Below are positions 1-6,898 of a stretch of DNA of 64,000 bases, piece by piece. Under the pieces are notes generated by a model. It made no database searches, was not told the DNA's origin, and saw nothing but the letters and a program-made list of their open reading frames with translations. Both the position numbers and the translations under genes were made by a program. The DNA is from SIG307 sp964545045. Lineage in GTDB: Bacteria; Bacillota; Clostridia; Lachnospirales; Lachnospiraceae. The DNA is taken from positions 4,684-68,683 of the forward strand of contig CAZJEN010000017.1 of assembly GCA_964545045.1 (NCBI GenBank). Reading direction: 5' to 3'. Numbering within the stretch: position 1 is the stretch's first letter; each line of letters begins with the position of its first letter.

Positions 1-35
1 AAGAAAGGCCCCGTTCTTAAACGGGCAGCCTTTCG
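1..35 (-). terminator. Intrinsic terminator after the zinc-ribbon gene
   Basis: Read on the minus strand, an AAAGGC/CCCGTT stem with a small TG bulge closes on a four-base loop. It lies directly after the stop codon of the 37-261 gene and is followed by a short T-rich stretch at the window edge. Confidence 0.6.
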
Positions 36-36
36 T

Positions 37-261
37 CTAATCTTTACTAAGTTTCGCCGGGTAATTCGGCAGCTTTCCGTCCACGGCAAAGATGTCGTCG
101 TCAGAAAGTTCTCCCTTCCCTTCACAAATAATACATTTTGTTTCTCCGTGTCCGCCACAAAAACCGCACACCTTGTTTTTGTGAATGGGATTGATTTTAT
201 CTCCGAAGCAAACCACACAAACGGAGATTCCTTTTCCCTCGCACTGCGGGCATTTTTTCAT
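37..261 (-). CDS. Small DnaJ-type zinc-ribbon protein (74 aa)
   Basis: The protein has four CxxC knuckles (CPQC, CVVC, CGFC, CIIC), three of them followed by the G-x-G residues typical of the DnaJ cysteine-rich zinc domain. No J domain or other domain is present. Proteins of this type are usually annotated as hypothetical zinc-finger proteins; a role as a zinc-binding protein-interaction module is an inference. It starts at an ATG with AGGAAAG just upstream. It follows hslO, another zinc-binding, redox-linked protein, on the same strand after a 78-base gap, so the two may be co-transcribed. It is too short to assign a reaction or partner. Confidence 0.7.
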   Translation of the reverse strand: MKKCPQCEGKGISVCVVCFGDKINPIHKNKVCGFCGGHGETKCIICEGKGELSDDDIFAVDGKLPNYPAKLSKD

Positions 262-339
262 TCTCTTTCCTGCCTTTCCTTATTCGTTCTACATTGTTTT
301 CTTCGGTACACACAATGTTTTCTCTTTTGTATCGTATTG

Positions 340-1227
340 TTATCTGCAATTTTGTACCAGTTCTTTTAATTCATCTACAGAAAATGTATAGCTCTTATCA
401 CAGAAATGACAATTCATGGTAATCGGATCACCGTCTGCAATCATGGCATTCAGCTCCTTTGCACCGATGCTGATTAATGCCTTTTCCACGCGTTCCTTGG
501 AACAGTTACAGTAATAAGAAGTCGGTATCTTATCCAGAAGCTTTAAGTCAAAGCCTGCAAAAATGTACTCCAAAATCTCCTCCGGAGTCATTCCCTCCTC
601 CAAAAGACCTGACACAGAGGTTACCTCGGTCAGCTTCTGCTCCAAATGGGAAATCACTTCCTCCGTCGCATCCGGCATCAGCTGGATAATAAAACCGCCT
701 GCCTGTGCCACCGTATTGTCACGGTTCATAAGTACCCCTAACGCTACAGAAGACGGGGTCTGCTCAGATGTTGCGAAATAAACGGTTAAATCCTCCGCAA
801 TCTCACCGGAAATCAGCTCGGTTTCTCCCACATACGGCTCCTTTAAGCCCAAATCCTTAATGACGCGGAGCATACCCATACCGACAGCGCCGCCGACATC
901 CAGCTTTCCTTCCTTGCTTGCCGGAAGCATCACCTCCGGCTTCTGCACAAATCCCTTCACGCGGGACATAGAATCTGCTGTAACGGTCATGGAACCAATC
1001 GGACCGTCGCCCATTACCTGTACCGTCAGCACATCACTCATGCCCTTCATCATGCTACCCATCATGGCCGCTCCCGTAAGGAGACGTCCCAATGCCGCGG
1101 TTGCCACCGGACTGGTGCCGTGAATCTTTCTTGCCTTTTCTACCAAATCTCTTGTGGTTGCCGCAAACACACGAATCTGTCCGTCTGCCGCACTCGCTCT
1201 TACAATGTAATCCTGATAACTGCTCAT
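340..1227 (-). CDS. hslO: Redox-regulated chaperone Hsp33
   Basis: At 295 aa this matches the usual length of Hsp33, the cytosolic holdase switched on by oxidative unfolding. The C-terminal zinc switch is visible as CNC near residue 241 and CHFC near residue 274, the family's CxC-x(27-33)-CxxC pattern. The N-terminal two thirds carry the family core, with the GRLLTGA and GDGPIG segments. The start ATG has AGAGGA upstream. The gene lies 29 bases downstream of cdd, at the distal end of the deoD-deoC-cdd run, so transcription from the deoD promoter could reach it. Identification is firm; co-regulation with nucleoside salvage is inferred from spacing only. Confidence 0.95.
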   Translation of the reverse strand: MSSYQDYIVRASAADGQIRVFAATTRDLVEKARKIHGTSPVATAALGRLLTGAAMMGSMMKGMSDVLTVQVMGDGPIGSMTVTADSMSRVKGFVQKPEVMLPASKEGKLDVGGAVGMGMLRVIKDLGLKEPYVGETELISGEIAEDLTVYFATSEQTPSSVALGVLMNRDNTVAQAGGFIIQLMPDATEEVISHLEQKLTEVTSVSGLLEEGMTPEEILEYIFAGFDLKLLDKIPTSYYCNCSKERVEKALISIGAKELNAMIADGDPITMNCHFCDKSYTFSVDELKELVQNCR

Positions 1228-1256
1228 ACAAATCCTCTCTTACTCTTTTTTAGTTT

Positions 1257-1760
1257 CTATTCCAGGTTCTTCCCGGAAAATCCGAAAGGCATCAGTTCCT
1301 CCAGTGTATAAATCATATAGTCATCCTCGGACCGTGCCAAAATAATCAAAAAGGTCTTCGGGTCACAAAACTCCGTCATCACCTGTCTGCATACCCCGCA
1401 AGGCGCACAGAAATCCTCCAAATCTTCTCCCTTACCGCCTACAATGGCAATAGCAAGAAAGTCCTTCTTTCCTTCGCTGACGGCCTTGAAAAAAGCTGTA
1501 CGCTCCGCACAATTGGTCGGCGTATAGGCTGCATTTTCGATATTACAACCACCGATGACTTCATGACTGTTGGTCAGAAGTGCCGCTCCTACTTTAAATC
1601 CGGAGTACGGGGCATAGGCCTTCTTCCGGTACTCCGACGCTACACGAATGAGCCTTCTGCATACCGCATCACTCATGGCATCCGGCAATTTCTTACTCAT
1701 ATCCTGCACCGCAGGAACTTTCTTCTCATAGGTCTGTAACTGTGTATTGCTTTCTCCCAT
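1257..1760 (-). CDS. cdd: Cytidine deaminase
   Basis: This enzyme hydrolytically deaminates cytidine and deoxycytidine to uridine and deoxyuridine in pyrimidine salvage. The zinc site is complete: a CAE triad follows NIENAAYTPTN, and PCGVCRQ follows about 35 residues later. The 167-aa frame is longer at the N terminus than the usual 130-140 aa, with about 25 extra residues before the catalytic domain. The first ATG (1760) has a good AAGGCGGTG ribosome site 5-8 bases upstream, so I keep it. An internal Met near residue 21 is the alternative. The gene follows deoC by 44 bases in a nucleoside-catabolism operon. Confidence 0.93.
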   Translation of the reverse strand: MGESNTQLQTYEKKVPAVQDMSKKLPDAMSDAVCRRLIRVASEYRKKAYAPYSGFKVGAALLTNSHEVIGGCNIENAAYTPTNCAERTAFFKAVSEGKKDFLAIAIVGGKGEDLEDFCAPCGVCRQVMTEFCDPKTFLIILARSEDDYMIYTLEELMPFGFSGKNLE

Positions 1761-1804
1761 ACAATCACCGCCTTTTCATAATTCCACAACCTTCGCGCCC
1801 AATA

Positions 1805-2476
1805 TTAATAACCGCCGGTTACCTTCTCACCGTTGCCCTTTAATATCTTTACAATACGGCTGGTTCCGAGACGTGTCGCTCCCAAAGCAACAAACTTCTC
1901 CGCATCCTCCAAAGAAGAAATGCCGCCGGCCGCCTTCATCTGCACACCCTCGCCGATATGCTTCGCAAACAACTCAATGTCAGCAAAGGTAGCGCCTGCC
2001 GTGGAAAATCCAGTGGAAGTCTTAATAAACTCCGCCCCCGCATCCGTAACCACACGGCACATTTCGATTTTTTCAGCCTCTGTCAAAAGACAGGTCTCGA
2101 TAATTACCTTTAAAAGCTTACCACCGCAAGCTTCTTTTACTGCCTTAATCTCTTCCAAAAGGCCGGCAAAGTTTCCTTCCTTTACCATGCCGATATTGAT
2201 GACCATATCGATTTCGTCCGCACCGTTTGCCACCGCATCCTTGGTCTCAAAAACCTTTACTGCAGTGGTATTATAACCGTTCGGGAAACCGATGACGGTA
2301 CATACCGGAAGTTTGTCTCCCAAGTATTCTTTGGCACGCTTTACAAAAGACGGCGGAATACAAACAGACGCGGTTCCGTAAGCCACTCCGTCATCACAAA
2401 TCTGTTTTATCTCTTCCCATGTGGCCGCCTGGTTCAAAAGGGTATGGTCCACATACTTTACAACATTCTTATTCAT
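1805..2476 (-). CDS. deoC: Deoxyribose-phosphate aldolase
   Basis: DeoC cleaves 2-deoxyribose-5-phosphate to glyceraldehyde-3-phosphate and acetaldehyde. The 223-aa length fits the short bacterial class. The Schiff-base lysine lies in EFIKTSTGFSTAGAT and the second active-site lysine in KAAGGI. The VIIETCLLT strand is also typical. The ATG is preceded by AAAGGAGAG. It sits 12 bases downstream of deoD, which releases the deoxyribose-1-phosphate that feeds this pathway. No phosphopentomutase gene lies in the window, so that step must be encoded elsewhere. Confidence 0.96.
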   Translation of the reverse strand: MNKNVVKYVDHTLLNQAATWEEIKQICDDGVAYGTASVCIPPSFVKRAKEYLGDKLPVCTVIGFPNGYNTTAVKVFETKDAVANGADEIDMVINIGMVKEGNFAGLLEEIKAVKEACGGKLLKVIIETCLLTEAEKIEMCRVVTDAGAEFIKTSTGFSTAGATFADIELFAKHIGEGVQMKAAGGISSLEDAEKFVALGATRLGTSRIVKILKGNGEKVTGGY

Positions 2477-2488
2477 TAAAACTCTCCT

Positions 2489-3199
2489 TTACGTCAGTTC
2501 CAATGCAACCTGCATCATCTCATGGAAGCTGTTTTGTCTGTCTTCGGAGGAAAGTGCCTCTCCGGTATATAAGTGATCGGAAATCGTCAGCATGCAAAGG
2601 GCTTGCTTACCGGCATAGGCCGCATTCAGATACAATGCCGCAGCCTCCATCTCCACACAAAGGATACCCATCTTCTTCCAACGATCGTTGAAGGTCGGAT
2701 CCGCATTATAGAATACATCGGAAGATAAAATATTACCTACCGTTACCGGCACCTTCATCTCTTCCGCCACTTCTACCGCACGGCGAAGCAGTTCATAATC
2801 CGCAATCGGTGCAATGGTGCCCGGCAGATTATACTGGTCCGCATAATTGCTGTTGGTGGACGCCCCCATACCGATGACAAGGTCACGAAGCTTTACCTTA
2901 TCGGAAATGCCGCCTGCGGAGCCGATACGGATAATCCGGTCCACATCGTAAAAATGATATAATTCATAAGAGTATATCCCAATGGACGGCATACCCATAC
3001 CACTTCCCATCACGGATACTCTCTTGCCTTTATAAGTTCCGGTATAACCGAACATATTACGCACCGTATTAAAGCAGGTCACATCCTCCAAATAAGTATC
3101 TGCGATAAACTTGGCCCGAAGCGGGTCTCCCGGTAATAAAACAGTCTTTGCGATTTCGCCTTCCTTTGCCGCATTATGGGCGGTCGGTATTGCTGCCAT
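2489..3199 (-). CDS. deoD: Purine-nucleoside phosphorylase, DeoD type
   Basis: The enzyme phosphorolyses purine (deoxy)nucleosides to free base and (deoxy)ribose-1-phosphate. Visible family motifs are PGDPLRAKFIA at the N terminus, GSGMGMPS, and CVEMEAAALY and TISDHL near the active site. Two in-frame ATGs lie six bases apart. The SD AAAGGAG sits only one base from the outer ATG (3205) but seven from the inner one (3199), so the inner start, giving 236 aa, is preferred. It is the first gene of the deoD-deoC-cdd(-hslO) operon and has a strong promoter upstream. Confidence 0.95.
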   Translation of the reverse strand: MAAIPTAHNAAKEGEIAKTVLLPGDPLRAKFIADTYLEDVTCFNTVRNMFGYTGTYKGKRVSVMGSGMGMPSIGIYSYELYHFYDVDRIIRIGSAGGISDKVKLRDLVIGMGASTNSNYADQYNLPGTIAPIADYELLRRAVEVAEEMKVPVTVGNILSSDVFYNADPTFNDRWKKMGILCVEMEAAALYLNAAYAGKQALCMLTISDHLYTGEALSSEDRQNSFHEMMQVALELT

Positions 3200-3245
3200 G
3201 GTCATACTCCTTTCCTGTCACGTTCCTATTATTTTCAATATAATC

Positions 3246-3274
3246 AGTATAAACGGAATTTGAAATAAAGTCAA
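3246..3274 (-). promoter_or_regulatory. Promoter of the deoD-deoC-cdd operon
   Basis: On the minus strand TTGACT (3274-3269) and TATACT (3251-3246) are separated by 17 bases, close to the SigA consensus. It lies about 45 bases upstream of the deoD start. No clear CytR or DeoR palindrome was recognised nearby. Confidence 0.8.
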
Positions 3275-3318
3275 TTCTCCCCGTACAAAAACCACCTTTG
3301 ATTATTTCCTCCCCACAC

Positions 3319-3347
3319 TTGTCTTTTTCGAGTTCTTATGATAAACT
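3319..3347 (+). promoter_or_regulatory. Probable promoter of the PH-domain gene
   Basis: TTGTCT and TAAACT are spaced by 17 bases on the plus strand, about 70 bases upstream of the ATG at 3416. The -10 box is weak, so this is a moderate call. Confidence 0.5.
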
Positions 3348-3415
3348 TACTCTGTGAGGATACAGATAGCTTTTGTAATTTCGATACAATGTATACGATT
3401 AGAGGAGGGTGTGTT

Positions 3416-3832
3416 ATGGCAGATACCGGATTACCGCAAACCAATCAGAATGAAATTTTATGGAGAGCACGGAAACGTTTAACGTTTTTGGGTTTGCCTT
3501 GGACCTTTACCGTTTACCGTTTGACAAAGGACCGTTTGTTCATTAAGAGCGGCTTCTTTACCACCAGAGAAGACGAGGTTCGTCTGTATCGCATTTTGGA
3601 TATTTCTTTAAAGAGAACTCTGATTCAAAAAATGTTCGGTCTCGGAACCATCCAGTGTCATTCCAGTGACAAAACCATGGGACACTTTGAGATCATCAAT
3701 GTAAAAAACTCTTATAACGTAAAGAATCTCCTGTCTGATTTAATCGAAAAGGAGCGTATGGAAAAGCGCGTTTCCAATCGTGAATTTATCAGCGATCCGG
3801 ACTGTGACTTTGACAACGATAACGACATCTAA
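3416..3832 (+). CDS. Bacterial PH-domain (YdbS-like) protein
   Basis: This 138-aa protein has an N-terminal LTFLGLPWTFTVYRLTKDRLFIKSGFFTTREDEVRLYRILDI pattern (shown here as family features: a hydrophobic strand, then a hairpin and an R-L-Y-R-I-L-D motif), as in bacterial PH domains of the YdbS/YdbT type. It ends in an acidic Asp/Asn-rich tail. It lacks the transmembrane pair found in full YdbS, so it is probably cytosolic or membrane-peripheral. The start at 3416 is chosen because AGAGGAGGG lies just upstream; a longer in-frame extension has no ribosome site. It is a single-gene unit, divergent from deoD and convergent with the CNNM gene. Its role is unknown. Confidence 0.75.
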   Translation: MADTGLPQTNQNEILWRARKRLTFLGLPWTFTVYRLTKDRLFIKSGFFTTREDEVRLYRILDISLKRTLIQKMFGLGTIQCHSSDKTMGHFEIINVKNSYNVKNLLSDLIEKERMEKRVSNREFISDPDCDFDNDNDI

Positions 3833-3846
3833 ATCACCAAAAGAAA

Positions 3847-3880
3847 AGCGCACCGGCATTTTTGCAGGTGCGCTCATTTA
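3847..3880. terminator. Bidirectional intrinsic terminator
   Basis: An eight-base-pair stem (AGCGCACC with GGTGCGCT) lies between the convergent PH-domain and CNNM genes. T-rich tracts follow on both strands, so it can end transcription from either side. Confidence 0.85.
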
Positions 3881-3898
3881 TTTAACCTTGATTTAACT

Positions 3899-5257
3899 TT
3901 ACTCTTCTATCTCTGTTTCCGGTTCTTCTGCCTTTGATACCTTTACCGTATCAATCTGCATTCCCTTTACCTTACAAATTTCAAACGAGTAGCCGTACTC
4001 CGTAATCAGCGGATACTCCGTCTCTTCCTCCGAAGGAAGTCTGCCGAGCCTTGATATCACAAATCCGTTTAAGGTATCGGCTTCCTCTTCCGAGAAATCC
4101 ACTTCCAGAACATCCCCCAATTCTTCCAACATGGTAAATCCACGTACCAACCAGTTGCCGTCGTTCTGCGGAATAATCTCCTGCTCCTCGTTATCGTATT
4201 CATCCTGAATGTCGCCTACGATTTCCTCCAACATATCTTCCATGGCCACGATACCCGCCGTCTGACCGTACTCGTCAATGACTACCGCCATATGGATTTT
4301 CTTTTCCTGCATATCGTTTAACAAAACATCGATATTCTGCGTCTCCGGTACAAAATACGGTTCTCTTGCCACCTCAGCCAAAGGCGTATTCTTTATTACA
4401 TCCTCGTTGTTCCGATGTTCCATAAAATAAAGCATCAAATCCTTCAAATGCACAATACCGGTAATATTATCCAAGTTCTCTCCATACATCGGATAACGTG
4501 AATAATTCGCCTTCAATCCGAATTCCAGCGCTTCCTCGATGCTCGTCTCCTCCCGGATACCGATAATCTTTTTCTTACGGGTCATAACATCCCGTGCAGC
4601 CTTGGCATCAAAATCCATGACATTGGTAATCATCTCAGCTTCTTCTTCATCCAAAAGCCCCTGCTCCTGACCTTCCGTTACAATGGAGATGATTTCTTCC
4701 TCGGTCACGTTCTCCGCAATATCTCCCGGATGCACTCCGAATATTGCTCCGATTCCCTTTGCTACCCATTCCGCCCAAAATGCAAGAGGCGCAAACAAAA
4801 TCAAAAAGAAACGTACAAAGCCGGAAACACGGAACACAAAACGATCCGCATATTTATATCCCAGCTTCTTCGGAACCTTTATACAAAACAACTCCACCAG
4901 CCATACTCCTGCCAACAGCAGTAAAACCAAACAAACCCAAACATACACCTTTGTAGGCTTGTACGCTTCAAAAAAAGACTGTAGTGCCGGTACCGCAAAG
5001 CATTTTAACAGCTCCGCATATGTAATGCCGCATAGAAACACAGTTACGGTACGAAGCAAATCCAACACCGTTGTACAACGCTTCCTGCGGTCACAGATAT
5101 AAGCTACACATTCCGCTCTTTTCCTGCCCTCTGTAAGGCCTTTCTTTACTACCGCACTGAGCGGTTGGTCAAACGCGGTCTCCGCTGCAGAAGCGAGACC
5201 GTTCACAATCAGAAGTCCCAGAATAATTCCTATACCAAGTATGGGATACTCTTGCAT
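3899..5257 (-). CDS. CNNM/CorC-family membrane protein with CBS pair
   Basis: The 452-aa protein starts with a CNNM (DUF21) membrane domain of about four hydrophobic segments (residues 1-170, including ASAAETAF). It continues with a CBS pair (about 215-335, including MTRKKKIIGI and MAVVIDEYGQTAGIV) and ends with a CorC/HlyC domain (about 350-435). Relatives are linked to Mg2+ or Co2+ efflux or homeostasis and are often annotated as hemolysins; transport function here is by family. The gene follows mazF by 28 bases and is the last gene of the rex operon. The ribosome site AAAGGGG is 11 bases from the ATG. Confidence 0.9.
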   Translation of the reverse strand: MQEYPILGIGIILGLLIVNGLASAAETAFDQPLSAVVKKGLTEGRKRAECVAYICDRRKRCTTVLDLLRTVTVFLCGITYAELLKCFAVPALQSFFEAYKPTKVYVWVCLVLLLLAGVWLVELFCIKVPKKLGYKYADRFVFRVSGFVRFFLILFAPLAFWAEWVAKGIGAIFGVHPGDIAENVTEEEIISIVTEGQEQGLLDEEEAEMITNVMDFDAKAARDVMTRKKKIIGIREETSIEEALEFGLKANYSRYPMYGENLDNITGIVHLKDLMLYFMEHRNNEDVIKNTPLAEVAREPYFVPETQNIDVLLNDMQEKKIHMAVVIDEYGQTAGIVAMEDMLEEIVGDIQDEYDNEEQEIIPQNDGNWLVRGFTMLEELGDVLEVDFSEEEADTLNGFVISRLGRLPSEEETEYPLITEYGYSFEICKVKGMQIDTVKVSKAEEPETEIEE

Positions 5258-5285
5258 GGATATTTAATCCCCTTTCTCTCTTTTG

Positions 5286-5633
5286 TTATGTATCTAACGC
5301 AAGGCTGACACAAAGTGCCTTGTTGATACGCTCCAACACATCCCGATCCAGATGACAAACCTTTTCCTTTAATCTCACTTTATCGATGGTCCTCACCTGC
5401 TCCAGTAAAATCACCGAATCCCGCATAATATCGTACTTGTTCGCATTAATTTCCACATGAGTCGGCAATTTTGCCTTGTTCATTTTCGAAGTTATCGCCG
5501 CACAAATCACGGTAGGACTGTGTTTGTTTCCTATATCGTTCTGAATAATCAATACCGGCCGTATTCCACCCTGTTCCGAACCCACCACCGGACGAAGGTC
5601 CGCATAAAAAATGTCTCCACGTCGAATTACCAT
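5286..5633 (-). CDS. mazF: MazF/EndoA-type mRNA interferase
   Basis: The 115-aa protein matches the EndoA (NdoA) toxin family over its whole length. Features include RRGDIFYADLRPVVGSEQGG at the N terminus, RPVLIIQND, and the TSK segment that carries the catalytic threonine region. The family cleaves single-stranded mRNA at short motifs. In Bacillus the antitoxin gene ndoAI lies between alr and ndoA. Here only 86 bases separate alr from mazF and no open frame for an antitoxin is present. It sits in the rex-acpS/nnr-alr operon, followed by the CNNM gene. Confidence 0.93.
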   Translation of the reverse strand: MVIRRGDIFYADLRPVVGSEQGGIRPVLIIQNDIGNKHSPTVICAAITSKMNKAKLPTHVEINANKYDIMRDSVILLEQVRTIDKVRLKEKVCHLDRDVLERINKALCVSLALDT

Positions 5634-5719
5634 TTTCTCACACTCCGCTTTACTCTATAGCAACAGTATTCCCTGAAAATAACTTCTTATACTTTCTACT
5701 GTTTGCTATATTGTATGCG

Positions 5720-6898
5720 TTATACGAAGTGTCGTGCCCCGACGGCTTCTCCCTTTTTATAATAGACGCGCGGAATGCGCTTTCCCACATTACATACCAT
5801 CTCATAATGGAAAGAATGAGACAACGCACCGATCTCCTCTGCCGTGATGACTTCCTTTCCTTCTCTGCCCATAAGCGTGACCGTGTCCCCACGTTTCACC
5901 TCCGGCACATCCGTCACGTCAATCATCAACTGATCCATACATACCCGGCCTACAATCGGCACACTGTGTCCGTGAACCAAAATCCGTCCGCAATTGGACA
6001 AAGCCCGCGGATACCCGTCTCCGTACCCCACCGGTACGGTAGCGATTCGCTGCGGTGCCGGTGTCACATAAGTTGCATTATAGCCGATGCCGGTACCTGC
6101 CGGGACCGTTTTTACAAATGCCACATGGGATTTAATCTCCATGGCCGGTTGTAACACAATATCCTCCGGCATAACATCCTCAGACGGGTACATCCCGTAC
6201 AAACTGATGCCCAGACGTACCATATCCAACTGATATTCCGGAAGACTTAAAATAGCCGCACTGTTTTCCGCATGACGAAGTAACCCTGTCACACCGTGTT
6301 TCTCCATGGCATCGATAAATGCCAAAAATTTATAAAACTGAAGCTCCGTTGCTCCCTTATCTGCCTCATCCGCTCTGGCAAAGTGAGTATAAATACCGGT
6401 AGCCTTAATATTCGGCAGCTTTACAGCCTCTGCCACCTGTGCGGCAAAGCCGGCATCTGCCGGAAAACCAATACGTCCCATACCGGTGTCCACCTTAATA
6501 TGCACCTCTGCGGTAAGACCGATTTTGGATGCTTCCTCACTGATTTCTTCCGCAGACTCTATATCGCAAAGGGTCAATGTAATCCGGTTCTTGATTGCCT
6601 CCGCAAGCTGTAACGGCGCCGTATAGCCTAACGTAAGAATCGGCTTATCCACGCCCGCGCCGCGAAGCTCCAACGCCTCCTCGATATTGGAAACCGCAAA
6701 CCAGTCCGCCGTTTCGTATACCGTCTCCGCCACCGGAACCGCACCGTGCCCGTAGCCGTCCGCCTTTATCACTGCCGCCAGCTTTACTCCCGGTCGTAAG
6801 TGCTTCTTTATCTCCTCTGCATTATGGGCAACGGCATCCAGATTAATGTCCGCTTTTACCCGGTAGTATTCTTTTACCTTTTGCAGTTCATACCCCAT
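5720..6898 (-). CDS. alr: Alanine racemase
   Basis: Alr is a PLP enzyme that interconverts L- and D-alanine for peptidoglycan. The PLP lysine is in AVIKADGYGHG near the N terminus, and the opposing catalytic tyrosine is in GIGYNATY. The C-terminal beta domain contains CMDQLMIDV. The length, about 392 aa, is normal. A TTG at 6901 directly precedes the ATG at 6898; both fit the AAAGGAAG ribosome site, and I use the ATG. Its start overlaps the end of the acpS/nnr fusion gene by 11 bases, implying translational coupling. Confidence 0.96.
   Translation of the reverse strand: MGYELQKVKEYYRVKADINLDAVAHNAEEIKKHLRPGVKLAAVIKADGYGHGAVPVAETVYETADWFAVSNIEEALELRGAGVDKPILTLGYTAPLQLAEAIKNRITLTLCDIESAEEISEEASKIGLTAEVHIKVDTGMGRIGFPADAGFAAQVAEAVKLPNIKATGIYTHFARADEADKGATELQFYKFLAFIDAMEKHGVTGLLRHAENSAAILSLPEYQLDMVRLGISLYGMYPSEDVMPEDIVLQPAMEIKSHVAFVKTVPAGTGIGYNATYVTPAPQRIATVPVGYGDGYPRALSNCGRILVHGHSVPIVGRVCMDQLMIDVTDVPEVKRGDTVTLMGREGKEVITAEEIGALSHSFHYEMVCNVGKRIPRVYYKKGEAVGARHFV

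Noticed and set aside
5650..5892. Open frame overlapping the alr end, considered as a MazF antitoxin
   Set aside because: It lies mostly inside alr in another frame, has no ribosome site and does not resemble MazE.
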